A stretch of 64,000 nucleotides of DNA. Source: Mycobacterium sp. (GTDB lineage Bacteria; Actinomycetota; Actinomycetes; Mycobacteriales; Mycobacteriaceae). The position numbers and the translations under genes were made by a program. The stretch covers positions 1-64,000 of the forward strand of contig NZ_JAFBAR010000090.1 of the NCBI RefSeq assembly GCF_019247635.1, given 5' to 3'. Positions 11,009-23,128 of the stretch are shown here, piece by piece; positions within the stretch are counted from its first letter, which is position 1, and every line of letters begins with the position of its first letter. The notes beneath the pieces were generated by a model. It ran no database searches. It was not told where the DNA came from and worked only from the letters and a program-made list of their open reading frames with translations.

Positions 11009-11998
11009 TCAGATCAGCTTGAGCTCCGTGACGGCGCTGCGCTCGTCGGCCAGCTCGGCGGTCGACTTGTCGATGCGGGCGCGGGAGAAGTCGTCGATCT
11101 CCAACCCCTGCACGATGGACCAGTCGCCGTCCTTGGTGGTCACCGGGAACGACGAGATCAGGCCCTCGGGAACGCCGTACGAGCCGTCGGAGACGACGGC
11201 CATCGAGACCCAGTTGCCTTCGGGAGAGCCCAACAGCCAGTCCCGGGCGGCGTCGACGGTCGCCGACGCGGCCGACGCCGCCGACGAGGCCCCGCGCGCG
11301 TCGATGATCGCCGCGCCACGCTTGGCGACGGTGGGGATGAAGTCGTTCTCGATCCAGGCCTGGTCGTCGACCACCTCGGCGGCGTTGCGGCCGCCGACCT
11401 CGGCGTGGAAGATGTCGGGGTACTGGGTCGCCGAGTGGTTGCCCCAGATCGTCATCTTCTTGACGTCGGTGACCTTGGCGCCGGTCTTGGCGGCCAGCTG
11501 CGAGATCGCCCGGTTGTGATCCAGCCGGGTCAGCGCCGAGAACCGCTCCTTGGGAATGTCGGGGGCGTTGCTCAGCGCGATCAGGGCGTTGGTGTTGGCC
11601 GGGTTGCCGGTCACGCCGATGCGGATGTCGTCGGCGGCCACCTCGTTGAGCGCCTTGCCCTGCGCGGTGAAGATCGCGCCGTTGGCTTCCAGCAGGTCGC
11701 CGCGCTCCATGCCCGGGCCGCGCGGGCGCGCCCCGACCAGCAGCGCCAGGTTCACGCCGTCGAAGATCGTGTTGGCGTCGGCGCCGATTTCGACGCCGGC
11801 CAGCAGCGGGAACGCGCAGTCGTCGAGCTCCATCACGACACCCTCGAGCGCCTTCAAGGCCGGCTCGATCTCGAGCAGACGCAGCTCGATCGGACGGTCG
11901 GGGCCCAGCAGCGAACCGCTGGCCAGGCGGAACAACAGGCTGTAGCCGATCTGGCCGGCGGCACCGGTGACGGCGACCTTCAGAGGACTTGCGCTCAC
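11009..11998 (-). CDS. mdh: malate dehydrogenase
   Basis: Interconverts malate and oxaloacetate with NAD in the TCA cycle, in the cytosol. The 329-residue protein has the family's standard length. Motifs: nucleotide-binding GAAGQIG at 13-19, [15 protein letters not shown] (substrate-loop Arg), [12 protein letters not shown], the catalytic LTRLDHNRA and [12 protein letters not shown] (proton-relay His). The GTG start follows an AAGGAG ribosome site. A 5' leader of about 60-170 bases separates it from divergent corA. In M. tuberculosis the other flank carries vapBC33 and a PE_PGRS gene; here a malic-enzyme remnant lies there. Confidence 0.97.
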   Translation of the reverse strand: MSASPLKVAVTGAAGQIGYSLLFRLASGSLLGPDRPIELRLLEIEPALKALEGVVMELDDCAFPLLAGVEIGADANTIFDGVNLALLVGARPRGPGMERGDLLEANGAIFTAQGKALNEVAADDIRIGVTGNPANTNALIALSNAPDIPKERFSALTRLDHNRAISQLAAKTGAKVTDVKKMTIWGNHSATQYPDIFHAEVGGRNAAEVVDDQAWIENDFIPTVAKRGAAIIDARGASSAASAASATVDAARDWLLGSPEGNWVSMAVVSDGSYGVPEGLISSFPVTTKDGDWSIVQGLEIDDFSRARIDKSTAELADERSAVTELKLI

Positions 11999-12170
11999 GT
12001 CGGATGGCTCCTTATGGAGAGATTGGTTTCGGGTCCGAAACTAGCGCACCCGCGCCGTGCCGAATTCGCCGGTCCGCAACTTTTCACCCATCGTTGAGCC
12101 CCCGCGCGTACCATGAACCACCGCCCGATCAGCCCCTGCCGCACCCGACGGTTGATGGGAGGATGAAGTC

Positions 12171-13274
12171 ATGCCCCGGGGATTCGATGCGTTGCCCGAA
12201 GTGCTCCGACCCGTCGCGCGGGCCCGCGTCTACGAGCCGCATGTGCACCCCGTCCCCGCCCCTGCCCAGCCATTGGTCGATTGCGGCGTCTACGTCGAAG
12301 GCGAGCGACTGCCCGGCAAGTACGGCTACGCCGACGCCCTGGGCAAGGTGCGCGAGATCGAAGGGCTCGGCCGGGACGCGTTCGTCTGGGTCGGATTGCA
12401 CGAGCCCGACGAGCGCCACATGCAGGAAGTGGCGGACGTCTTCGGATTGCACCCGTTGGCGGTGGAGGACGCCGTGCAGGCCCAGCAGCGACCCAAGCTG
12501 GAGCGGTACGACGACACCTTGTTTCTCGTGCTGAAGACCGTCAACTACGTCCCGCACGATTCTGTGGTGCTGGCCCGCGAGATCGTCGAGACCGGCGAGA
12601 TCATGATCTTCGTCGGCAACGACTTCGTGGTGACGGTCCGCCACGGTGAACACGGCGGGTTGGCCGACGTGCGCAAACGGATGGACGCCAATCCCGAGCA
12701 GCTACGCCTGGGCCCGTACGCCGTGATGCACGCCATCGCCGATTATGTGGTGGACCACTACCTCGCCGTAACCAGGCTGATCGAGTCCGACATCGATGCC
12801 ATCGAGGAGGTGGCCTTTTCGCCGGGCCGCACCCTCGACGTCGAACCGATCTACCTGCTCAAGCGCGAAGTCGTCGAATTGCGGCGGAGCGTCAGCCCGC
12901 TGTCGGCGGCGTTCGGGCGCATGCAGAACGAGAACAAGGACCTGATCTGCAAGGAGGTGCGGCGTTATCTGCGTGACGTCGCCGATCACCACACCGAGGC
13001 CGCCGACCAGGTCGCTTCCTACGACGACATGCTCAACTCGCTGGTGCAGGCCGCGTTGGCGCGGGTGGGCATGCAGCAGAACAGCGACATGCGCAAGATC
13101 TCGGCCTGGGCCGGAATCGTCGCGGTGCCCACCCTGGTCGCCGGGATCTACGGGATGAACTTCAAATTCATGCCCGAGCTCGACGAGCACTGGGGTTACC
13201 CGGCGGTGATCGGCGGCATGCTCGCCGTCTGTGTCCTGTTGTACGTCAGCTTCCGCAGGCAGGGCTGGCTTTAA
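12171..13274 (+). CDS. corA: CorA-type magnesium/cobalt transporter
   Basis: Pentameric divalent-cation channel of the inner membrane. The 367-residue protein has the soluble alpha/beta domain first (FVWVGLHEPDERHMQEVADVF, HPLAVEDAV), a long helix with a run of acidic and basic residues, and two C-terminal membrane helices. The signature YGMNF follows the first helix (IVAVPTLVAGIYGMNF), and the C-terminus is the short basic FRRQGWL. The ATG has a GGGAGG ribosome site 8 bases upstream. Transcribed divergently from mdh. Confidence 0.95.
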   Translation: MPRGFDALPEVLRPVARARVYEPHVHPVPAPAQPLVDCGVYVEGERLPGKYGYADALGKVREIEGLGRDAFVWVGLHEPDERHMQEVADVFGLHPLAVEDAVQAQQRPKLERYDDTLFLVLKTVNYVPHDSVVLAREIVETGEIMIFVGNDFVVTVRHGEHGGLADVRKRMDANPEQLRLGPYAVMHAIADYVVDHYLAVTRLIESDIDAIEEVAFSPGRTLDVEPIYLLKREVVELRRSVSPLSAAFGRMQNENKDLICKEVRRYLRDVADHHTEAADQVASYDDMLNSLVQAALARVGMQQNSDMRKISAWAGIVAVPTLVAGIYGMNFKFMPELDEHWGYPAVIGGMLAVCVLLYVSFRRQGWL

Positions 13275-13398
13275 CGCGCAGAGCGCCAGGGGCTCGAGCC
13301 GTCGCCCGATTCGCGTCGTCATCCGGCGCTGCTCACCTTCGTCATCGGGTGGCAGTCACATGTGCCGCACCCGCCCCAGTTCTGCGGGCACCGCTCTT

Positions 13399-13459
13399 TT
13401 TGCCCGGCTCTCAGCGACAACGAACGCGCAACGGTCGTTGTCGCTGAGAGCCGGGCAAA
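13399..13459. terminator. perfect 25-bp inverted repeat downstream of corA
   Basis: Arms 13399-13423 and 13435-13459 are perfect inverse complements separated by an 11-base loop. The element lies between the convergent corA and SUFU genes, so a transcription terminator acting in both directions is the simplest reading. The 21 bases of the right arm and its flank recur at 48835-48855. The 320-base gap 13275-13594 otherwise holds only the tandem repeat at 13512-13586. Confidence 0.55.
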
Positions 13460-13511
13460 TAGCCGACTGCCCCCCGGCGGGGTACCGACGTGACAGCTGG
13501 GGCCGCCGCCC

Positions 13512-13586
13512 GCAGCGACCGACCGGCAGCGACCGAGCGGCAGCGACCGACGCTGGCAGCGACCGACCGGCAGCGACCGACGCTGG
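13512..13586. repeat. short tandem repeat, five copies of GGCAGCGACCGA-type unit
   Basis: Units begin near 13512, 13525, 13539, 13555 and 13569, with period alternating between about 13-14 and 16 bases. The last four form two larger units because of an inserted CGCTGG. The repeat lies just beyond the stop of the SUFU gene. It gives open but repetitive frames on several strands, none with gene-like features. Confidence 0.7.
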
Positions 13587-13594
13587 CACCCCAA

Positions 13595-14131
13595 TCACCG
13601 CTCCAAGCCGTCCTCCCGCCACGCCTCACGCATGGACTCGGCACCCTTGAGCCGCACCCAGGCCGCCTCGGTCGCGGTGACGGGCGTGGCGGACAGGAAG
13701 CGCACGGGGTCGCGGGGCGCCGGCAACCCAACATCGGGAATATCGCTGCGGCCCAACAACATTGCGGTGAACGACACGCCCTCCCACAGCGGCGAACCGA
13801 GGTCGATCAGCGCGTCGGCCGCCAGCACTATACCCTCCACGGCGGGCGTCGCGGCCAATATCGCCAGGCTGCGGGTCAGGCCGGTGATCGGTCCCGGATT
13901 GCGCAGGCGCAGCACCACTTCGGCACGCGGACCACGCAACTGATCCACCGCAAACTGTGCTGGGTCGACCATCGGATGTCGCGAGCACCCCAGCGACACG
14001 TAGTGCACCTGATCCCCAAGGGTGAACCGCAACACCTCGATAGGTTCGGTCCCCAGAAACGTCACGCTCGCCGAATCCGGCTGCACGCCAAAGTAATCAC
14101 GCAGGTGCGCGCGCACCCGGTCTAGTGTCAC
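13595..14131 (-). CDS. suppressor-of-fused (SUFU) domain protein
   Basis: A 178-residue cytosolic protein matching the bacterial SUFU family by pattern: VHYVSLGCSRHPM near residue 45, the Arg-rich strand PRAEVVLRLR near 70, LGSPLWEGVSFTAMLL near 125 and the C-terminal ATPVTATEAAWVRLKGAE. Molecular role is unknown; bacterial SUFU proteins often occur with toxin-immunity or polymorphic systems. The GTG start overlaps the sugC stop by 4 bases (GTGA), so translation is probably coupled to the trehalose-transporter operon. The M. tuberculosis sug operon is recalled to lack this gene. Confidence 0.8.
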   Translation of the reverse strand: MTLDRVRAHLRDYFGVQPDSASVTFLGTEPIEVLRFTLGDQVHYVSLGCSRHPMVDPAQFAVDQLRGPRAEVVLRLRNPGPITGLTRSLAILAATPAVEGIVLAADALIDLGSPLWEGVSFTAMLLGRSDIPDVGLPAPRDPVRFLSATPVTATEAAWVRLKGAESMREAWREDGLER

Positions 14132-15315
14132 TCCGCAACCGGCAGCGTCAGGTTGACGCCCGACTCCACGTCGAAAACGGCGACCTTTGTGGTGTCGAAG
14201 GCCAACTCGATCGTCCCACCCGTGACCGCCTTCGATTCGGCGGGAACCCTTGCCACAAAGTGGTTTTCATTCACCTCGCCCTCGGCGGCCAGCTCGTCGA
14301 GCTGGGCCGCATGCACCTCGGGGCCCGCGATACGGAAATACACATACTTGTCGGCGCCCAGGGTTTCGACCAGATCGACCTTCACCTCGAAGGTCAGCGC
14401 CCTGATCCGCTGGTAGCCGTCGATCAGCGCGGCGTCGGCAACGTGCTCGGGCCGCACCCCGACGATGACCCCGCCCGGTCCCGGTCCCGTCCCCGGATAA
14501 TGCTGCGCGATGACAGCCTGGACCTGCGGCGCCAGGGTCACCTCGCCGAACGGCAAGGCCAGGCCGATCGACGTCAGGGTCGCCGGAAGGAAGTTCATCG
14601 CCGGCGAACCGATGAAGCCCGCGACGAACAGGTTGGCGGGCCGTTCGTACAACTCATCCGGCGGGCCGATCTGTTGCGCGACCCCCCCGTGCATGACCAC
14701 GACGCGGTCCCCGAGCGTCATCGCCTCGGTCTGATCGTGCGTGACGTACACGGTGGTGGTACCCAATCTGCGTTGCAGACGGGCGATCTCGCCGCGCATC
14801 TGCACCCGCAACTTGGCGTCCAGATTCGACAGCGGCTCGTCCATCAGGAACGCCTTGGGCTGCCGCACAATTGCCCTGCCCATCGCTACCCGCTGTCGCT
14901 GCCCGCCCGATAACTGCGACGGTTTACGGTCCAGAAGTTCGGTCAGGTCAAGGACTTTCGCGGTATCCGTGACCTTCTTTGCGATCTCGTCCTTCTTCAT
15001 CTTGGCCAGCGTCAACGGAAACGCGATGTTCTGCCGCACAGTCATATGCGGGTAGAGCGCGTACGACTGGAACACCATGGCGATGTCGCGGTCCTTGGGT
15101 GCCTTCTCGTTCACCCGCTCGCCGCCGATGCGCAGCTCTCCCGACGAGATGTCCTCAAGTCCGGCAATCATATTCAGCGTCGTGGTCTTGCCGCAGCCGG
15201 AGGGTCCGACCAGGATCACGAACTCCCCGTCGGCGATGGTGATGTTGAGGTCGCGCACCGCCATCGCCCCGTCGGAGTAGTTCTTGCTGATGCGCTCCAG
15301 CACTATCTCGGCCAT
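14128..15315 (-). CDS. sugC: trehalose ABC importer, ATPase subunit
   Basis: ATP-hydrolysing subunit of LpqY-SugABC, which recaptures trehalose released during mycolate transfer to the cell wall. The 395-residue protein has Walker A GPSGCGKTT at 37-45, Q-loop FQSYALYPHM, signature LSGGQRQRVAMGRA, Walker B AFLMDEPLSNLDA and switch VTHDQ. The C-terminal third is the TOBE/MalK-type regulatory domain (GVRPEHV). It is 4 bases after sugB. Confidence 0.96.
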   Translation of the reverse strand: MAEIVLERISKNYSDGAMAVRDLNITIADGEFVILVGPSGCGKTTTLNMIAGLEDISSGELRIGGERVNEKAPKDRDIAMVFQSYALYPHMTVRQNIAFPLTLAKMKKDEIAKKVTDTAKVLDLTELLDRKPSQLSGGQRQRVAMGRAIVRQPKAFLMDEPLSNLDAKLRVQMRGEIARLQRRLGTTTVYVTHDQTEAMTLGDRVVVMHGGVAQQIGPPDELYERPANLFVAGFIGSPAMNFLPATLTSIGLALPFGEVTLAPQVQAVIAQHYPGTGPGPGGVIVGVRPEHVADAALIDGYQRIRALTFEVKVDLVETLGADKYVYFRIAGPEVHAAQLDELAAEGEVNENHFVARVPAESKAVTGGTIELAFDTTKVAVFDVESGVNLTLPVAE

Positions 15316-15319
15316 CGGG

Positions 15320-16148
15320 CTATCCCTTCACAGCGCCAGAGGTCAATCCGGCGACGATCCGTCGTTGGAAGATTAGGACAAAGATGATGATCGGGACCGT
15401 GATCACAACCGCACCCGCAGCGATCGATCCGGTGGGTTCCTCGAATTGCGAACTACCGCTGAAGTTGACGATCGCCACCGGCGCGGTGATCGCCACCTTG
15501 GTGGCGGTCAGTGACAGCGCGAGCAGCAGGTCGTTCCAGGCGAAGATGAACACCAGGATCGCGGCGGTCACCAGCCCCGGAGCCGCCAGCGGGACGATCA
15601 CTTTACGGAAAGCCTGAGCCGGCGTGGCGCCGTCCATCTTCGCCGCCCTTTCCAGATCCCATGGGATCTCCCGGAAGAACGCCGACAGCGTGTAGATGGC
15701 AAGCGGGAGCGCGAATGTGATGTACGGCAGGATCAGTCCCGGCCAGGTATCGAAAAGCCCGACGACGCGCTCGATGTTGAACAACGGGGTGACCAGCGAG
15801 ATGGCCGGGAACATGGTGATCAACAGCGCGGTACCGATGAGCAGTCGCTTACCGGGGAAGTCCAACCGGGCGATCGCGTAGGCCGCCATCGCGCCGAGGA
15901 CGACGGCAATCACGGTGGTAATCAACCCGATTCCGACGGAGTTGACCAACGCCGAGTTGAACACGTCGCCACGGAAGATGCCGCGGTAGTTGTCCAGAGT
16001 CACCGACGACGGAATCAGCCTCCCGTCCTTGACCGTTGACGTCGGTTTGAGCGACAGCGACAGGATCCACAACACCGGAAGCAGTGCATAGGTCAGGACC
16101 AAGAAGTCGACGACCACCCAGAACGCGCCGCGCCGCAAGCCCACCGAA

Positions 16149-16159
<11 letters not shown>
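15320..16159 (-). CDS. sugB: trehalose ABC importer, permease subunit
   Basis: MalG-type inner-membrane subunit. The ATG at 16159 ([14 protein letters not shown]) has a GGAGGTG site directly upstream and overlaps the end of sugA by 11 bases; the frame extends 30 bases further upstream but without a better site. About six membrane helices are visible, the first at [19 protein letters not shown]. The EAA loop is [29 protein letters not shown]. At 279 residues it has the usual length. Confidence 0.95.
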
Positions 16160-18971
<2,812 letters not shown>

Positions 18972-19042
18972 CGGTGCTCATTCTTTCATGTCCGCCGCTT
19001 CACCACAGTATCGAGGCAAACCCGTAGGTTAGGTTGAACGGC

Positions 19043-19624
19043 ATGACAGGTCCCGGCGCCGGCTTCGGCGAGAGCAGTAGCGACGACGCCGGCAACCCGC
19101 GCCCACCCGAACCGGCCTGGGAGAGCCCGTGGGATTCGCCGGCAGCCGAGTACCCACCGCTCAGCTACCCTCCGACCAGCTATCCCCAACCCGGGCCGGG
19201 GTTCGGCGCATCGCCCTACCCGCAGTACGGTGCCCCACCGGGCGGCTACGGCCCGCCTCCGAATCACGGGTATCCGGGCGCCTCCTACCCGACGCCCGGT
19301 AACCCCGGCTACGGCTACGGAGGCTACGGAGGCTATGGAGGCTACGGCGGCTATGGCGGCTATGGCGGCTATGGGCCACCGCAGCCCGGGACCAACGGGT
19401 TGGCCATCGGCTCCCTGGTCTCCTCGCTGTTGGGTGTGTGCTGCACCATCGGGTCGGTCATCGGCCTGGTGCTGGGCATCGTCGCGCTTAACCAGATCAA
19501 GCGGAGCGGCCAGGAGGGCCGGGGCCTGGCCATCGCCGGCATCGTGATCGGCTCTCTCTCCACAGCACTGTGGTTGATCTGGTTCGTCGTCTCCGTATTG
19601 GCAGCGACCCCGAATTCGACCTAA
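19043..19624 (+). CDS. DUF4190-type membrane protein with Pro/Gly/Tyr-rich N-terminus (Rv1233c-like)
   Basis: A 193-residue protein. Residues 1-115 are low-complexity: Pro-Tyr blocks, then a run of YGG repeats (GYGGYGGYGGYGGYGGYGGYG) encoded by a near-perfect GGCTACGGA-type repeat at 19309-19374. Two membrane helices follow (LAIGSLVSSLLGVCCTIGSVIGLVLGIVALNQIK and LAIAGIVIGSLSTALWLIWFVVSVL), the usual DUF4190 arrangement. The ATG at 19043 is preferred over a TTG 9 bases upstream. Function unknown. Confidence 0.85.
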   Translation: MTGPGAGFGESSSDDAGNPRPPEPAWESPWDSPAAEYPPLSYPPTSYPQPGPGFGASPYPQYGAPPGGYGPPPNHGYPGASYPTPGNPGYGYGGYGGYGGYGGYGGYGGYGPPQPGTNGLAIGSLVSSLLGVCCTIGSVIGLVLGIVALNQIKRSGQEGRGLAIAGIVIGSLSTALWLIWFVVSVLAATPNST

Positions 19625-19766
19625 CAGTCATCCGCTCGGCCTGTGGTGACGCTGCTGTCACCCTCGCCGCCGCGGGTGATCGTAGCGTCACGCTCGGCCC
19701 ATCAAACCCCCACGCCGCCACGCCCAACGCGCACATCAACCGCGCCGCTGCCTAGGCTCTAGAACC

Positions 19767-21080
19767 ATGGGATCGGTCAACAGGGTGTACGTGGCGCGCC
19801 TCGCGCGGATGTTGGTGCTGGGCCCGCTCGGGGAGTCTGTCGGCCGGGTGCGCGACGTCGTGATCAGCATCAGCATCGTGCGCCAACAGCCCCGCGTCTT
19901 GGGGCTGGTCGTCGATCTGGCGACTCGCCGCAGCATTTTCATCCCGATACTGCGGGTGGCGTCGATCGAGCCCAACGCGGTCACGCTGAACACCGGGAGC
20001 GTGTCCCTGCGGCACTTCGAGAAGCGGCCGGGCGAAGTGCTCGCGATAGGCCAGGTGCTCGATACACCGGTGAAGGTCAGCGATCCGGAACTGCCGGAGC
20101 TGGCCGGCGCCGAGGTAGTGGTCACGGACCTGGCCATCGAGCCGACGCGAACGCGCGACTGGATGGTGACCAGGATCGCCGTCCGCGGCCACCGGCGGCT
20201 GGGCCGACGCGGGCCGGTGCACATCGTGGACTGGCAGAACGTGCAGGGCTTAACGCCGTCGGCGTTGTCGATGCCGGGTCAGGGGGTGGCGCAGCTGCTC
20301 GACCAGTTCGAGGGACGACGGGCGGTCGACGTTGCGGACGCGATTCGCGGACTGCCGCCCAAGCGGCGCTACGAGGTTCTCAAGGCACTCAGCGACGAGC
20401 GGCTGGCCGACGTTCTGCAGGAGCTGCCGGAGCTCGATCAGGCCGAAGTGTTGTCGCAACTGGGCACCGAGCGCGCCGCCGACGTGCTTGAAGAGATGGA
20501 TCCCGACGACGCCGCCGATCTGCTGGGTGTGCTGAATCCGACCGATGCCGAGATGCTGCTGACCCGGATGGATCCCGACGACTCCGACCCGGTCCGACGG
20601 CTGTTGACGCACTCCCCCGACACCGCGGGCGGCTTGATGACCTCCGACCCGGTGGTGCTGACCCCCGACACGACCGTCGCGGAGGCGCTGGCGCGGGTCC
20701 GCGATCCCGACCTCACGACTGCGCTGTCGTCGATGGTGTTCGTGGCGCGCCCGCCGACCGCCACCCCCACCGGCCGCTACGTGGGCTGTGTGCACCTGCA
20801 GCGGCTGCTGCGCGAACCGCCCGCCGGGCTGGTCAGCGGGATCGTCGACACCGATCTGCTGACGTTGAGCCCGGAGACCCCGCTGGGCGCCGTAACCCGC
20901 TACTTCGCCGCCTACAACCTGGTGTGCGGCCCGGTGCTCGACGATCAGAACCACCTGTTGGGCGCGGTCACGGTGGACGACCTGCTGGATCACCTGCTTC
21001 CGCACGACTGGCGCGTGGATGCCCAGCAGGCCCTGGAAGTCCAGGAAGTCCCAGCCGTCATGCCCGGAGGAGCGCTGTGA
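19767..21080 (+). CDS. PRC-barrel/MgtE-N/CBS-domain protein without the transport domain (Rv1232c-like)
   Basis: A 437-residue cytosolic protein. The N-terminal about 160 residues resemble PRC-barrel modules (GESVGRVRDVVISISI, GAEVVVTDLAIEPTRTRDW). Residues about 170-280 are an MgtE N-domain superhelix (ADAIRGLPPKRRYEVLKAL, VLQELPELDQAEVLSQL, LEEMDPDDAADLLGVL). A CBS pair follows (GGLMTSDPVVLTPDTTVAEALARVRD, SGIVDTDLLTLSPETPLGAVTRYF). The membrane domain of true MgtE magnesium channels is missing, so it is more likely a magnesium- or nucleotide-sensing partner. Its stop overlaps the next gene's start by 4 bases, and that gene encodes a membrane protein. Confidence 0.88.
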   Translation: MGSVNRVYVARLARMLVLGPLGESVGRVRDVVISISIVRQQPRVLGLVVDLATRRSIFIPILRVASIEPNAVTLNTGSVSLRHFEKRPGEVLAIGQVLDTPVKVSDPELPELAGAEVVVTDLAIEPTRTRDWMVTRIAVRGHRRLGRRGPVHIVDWQNVQGLTPSALSMPGQGVAQLLDQFEGRRAVDVADAIRGLPPKRRYEVLKALSDERLADVLQELPELDQAEVLSQLGTERAADVLEEMDPDDAADLLGVLNPTDAEMLLTRMDPDDSDPVRRLLTHSPDTAGGLMTSDPVVLTPDTTVAEALARVRDPDLTTALSSMVFVARPPTATPTGRYVGCVHLQRLLREPPAGLVSGIVDTDLLTLSPETPLGAVTRYFAAYNLVCGPVLDDQNHLLGAVTVDDLLDHLLPHDWRVDAQQALEVQEVPAVMPGGAL

Positions 21081-21628
21081 GCAAATCGACGACGCCGCGG
21101 CGGCTGTACACCCCGCGGACATCGCGCCGGTTCTCGCCGCAGTTCGACCCCGAGACGGTGGGCAATTTCACCGAATCGATCGCACGCTTCTTCGGCACCG
21201 GCCGCTATCTGCTCTTGCAGACGCTGGCGGTGGTGATCTGGATCGTGGTGAACATCTGGGCGGTGACGCTGCGCTGGGACCCATACCCGTTCATCCTGCT
21301 CAACCTGGCGTTTTCCACGCAGGCCGCCTACGCGGCGCCGCTGATTCTGCTGGCCCAGAACCGTCAGGAAAACCGGGACCGGGTGGCGCTTGACGAGGAT
21401 CGCCGACGGGCCGCCCAGACCAAGGCCGACACCGAGTATCTGGCCCGTGAACTGGCCGCGCTGCGGCTGGCGGTCGGCGAGGTGGTGACGCGCGAATACC
21501 TGCGTCACGAGCTCGAGGACCTGCGCGAACTCCTCAGCGGCCTGCCGAAGACGGCCCCGTCCGGCGCGGGCAAAGCCCCGGCACGCAACGACGACGGGGC
21601 CGAGCGCCGCGCCAAGAAATCCGGCTGA
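21077..21628 (+). CDS. DUF1003 membrane protein (Rv1231c-like)
   Basis: A 183-residue protein with two membrane helices (YLLLQTLAVVIWIVVNIWAV and YPFILLNLAFSTQAAYAAPLILL) followed by a charged helical tail (QNRQENRDRVALDEDRR) predicted to form a coiled coil. The GTG start at 21077 has GGAGGA upstream and overlaps the preceding MgtE-N/CBS gene (GTGA), pointing to translational coupling and probably a shared complex. Function unknown. Confidence 0.88.
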   Translation: MSKSTTPRRLYTPRTSRRFSPQFDPETVGNFTESIARFFGTGRYLLLQTLAVVIWIVVNIWAVTLRWDPYPFILLNLAFSTQAAYAAPLILLAQNRQENRDRVALDEDRRRAAQTKADTEYLARELAALRLAVGEVVTREYLRHELEDLRELLSGLPKTAPSGAGKAPARNDDGAERRAKKSG

Positions 21629-21752
21629 AGAACCAACTCCGCCATTGCGCCACTCCCGTCACAAGAGTTATGTATGGTGATCTAGTTCACGCAGCTAAGA
21701 AACACAGAAGTAACGTAATTTCCCGACGGCTCACATATTGAGGACGGCCGAG

Positions 21753-23099
21753 GTGCGCATAGGGGGACGCTGGGGTGCCCACCCGGCCGGCGCGAAAGCG
21801 CAACGGCGGGCGCTTCACGTAGCGCGATCGCCGATGCTCGGCGTCGCTGCGATCGCGCCTTTGGTGTTCGCCGGCGCGGTCGGCGGTGCGCCTCCCGCAT
21901 TTCACGGCAGGTCGCTGCCGCTGCACCACGCCGCCGTTACCCCGGTGGCCGCGGTTTCCCCGACCAACCCCGACCTGTCCGGTCCGGTGGTCGTCGCGGT
22001 CGCCCAGCCGCCCACCAGCTTCCACGTAGCCGCCGCCACAATCTCCGCCCCGCCCCCGCCCATGATCGTGAATACGCCTGGCGCGCTGGGCATTCCGACG
22101 GTTGCGCTGGCCGCCTACCGCAATGCCGAAATGAAGATGGCTGCCGCCGTTCCGGGCTGCGGCGTCAGCTGGAACCTGCTGGCCGGCATCGGGCGCATCG
22201 AGTCAGGGCACGCCAACGGCGGAGCGGTTGACGCGCGCGGAACAGCGGTCGTCCCGATTTACGGTCCCGCGCTGGACGGCACCCTGCCCGGTAACGAGGT
22301 GATCCTGCAGAGCAGCGTCGGCAACCGGCCCACCTACGCCCGCGCGATGGGGCCCATGCAGTTCCTGCCGGGCACCTGGGCCCGCTACGCCTCCGACGGT
22401 AAAGGCGACGGCGTGGCCGACCCGCAGAACATCTACGACTCCACCCTGGCCGCGGCCCGCTACCTGTGCAGCGGCGGGCTCAACCTCCGCGATCCAGGCC
22501 AGGTCATGGCGGCGATCTTGCGCTACAACAACTCGATGCCCTATGCGCAGAACGTGCTGGGCTGGGCCGCCGCCTACGCCACCGGCGTGGTCCCGGTCGA
22601 TCTCCCGCCGATCACCGGGCCGCCGCCGCCGATCGGCGACGCGTTCCTGGAGCACCCGGAGGGCCTTGGGCCCAACCTGCCGATGAACGTCAACGGCCTG
22701 CCTGGGGACGACCCGATGGCGCACGTTCCGATGATCGACCTGAACGCGATCCCGCCGGCCAGTCCGCTGCAGCCGTTCCCCTGGATGACCCCGACGGCAC
22801 CCACCCCGTCGCAGCCGACGCGGATGCCGGGTTGCACGCTGATCTGCATTACCTCGCAAACCGCGCCCGACGCGGCTCCCCCCGCGGCCGGCCAGCTTCC
22901 GGTCGGCGGCATCGTGATCGCCCCGCAGGCTCCGTCACCGGATCCGTTCGCCCCACCGCTCCCGTTCGCGCCGGCCGCACCGGCCGCTCCGTTCGCGCCG
23001 GCCGCACCGGCCGCTCCGTCGCCGGCCGCACCGGCCGCGCCCAAAGTCACGCCGGCCGCGCCGGCATCGGCCGCTCCCGCCGCCGCCCCAGCCGGCTGA
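21753..23099 (+). CDS. exported lytic-transglycosylase-like protein with Ala/Pro-rich tail (Rv1230c-like)
   Basis: Predicted cell-wall enzyme that cleaves peptidoglycan glycan strands. An N-terminal hydrophobic segment (LGVAAIAPLVFAGAVGG) acts as signal or anchor. The catalytic domain lies at about 125-290: WNLLAGIGRIESGHANGG contains the candidate catalytic Glu in an IES motif, followed by MGPMQFLPGTWARYASDGKGDGVADPQNIYDSTLAAARYLC and AILRYNNSMPYAQNVL. The last about 130 residues are Pro/Ala-rich with PAAPAAPFA repeats. The GTG at 21753 has GAGGA 8 bases upstream; a TTG at 21738 is the alternative. The 109-base upstream gap may hold its promoter. Confidence 0.82.
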   Translation: MRIGGRWGAHPAGAKAQRRALHVARSPMLGVAAIAPLVFAGAVGGAPPAFHGRSLPLHHAAVTPVAAVSPTNPDLSGPVVVAVAQPPTSFHVAAATISAPPPPMIVNTPGALGIPTVALAAYRNAEMKMAAAVPGCGVSWNLLAGIGRIESGHANGGAVDARGTAVVPIYGPALDGTLPGNEVILQSSVGNRPTYARAMGPMQFLPGTWARYASDGKGDGVADPQNIYDSTLAAARYLCSGGLNLRDPGQVMAAILRYNNSMPYAQNVLGWAAAYATGVVPVDLPPITGPPPPIGDAFLEHPEGLGPNLPMNVNGLPGDDPMAHVPMIDLNAIPPASPLQPFPWMTPTAPTPSQPTRMPGCTLICITSQTAPDAAPPAAGQLPVGGIVIAPQAPSPDPFAPPLPFAPAAPAAPFAPAAPAAPSPAAPAAPKVTPAAPASAAPAAAPAG

Positions 23100-23128
23100 C
23101 ATCCCCCAGCCGCCTACACTCGGCGGTG

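Noticed and set aside
13512-13586. CRISPR-like or coding repeat after corA
   Set aside because: Period 13-16 bases without unique spacers; the translated frames are only low-complexity.
21629-21752. MtrA-type site (GTCACA...GTTA) before the transglycosylase gene
   Set aside because: GTCACAAGAGTTAT is present near 21658, but the consensus is too loose to claim from one site.
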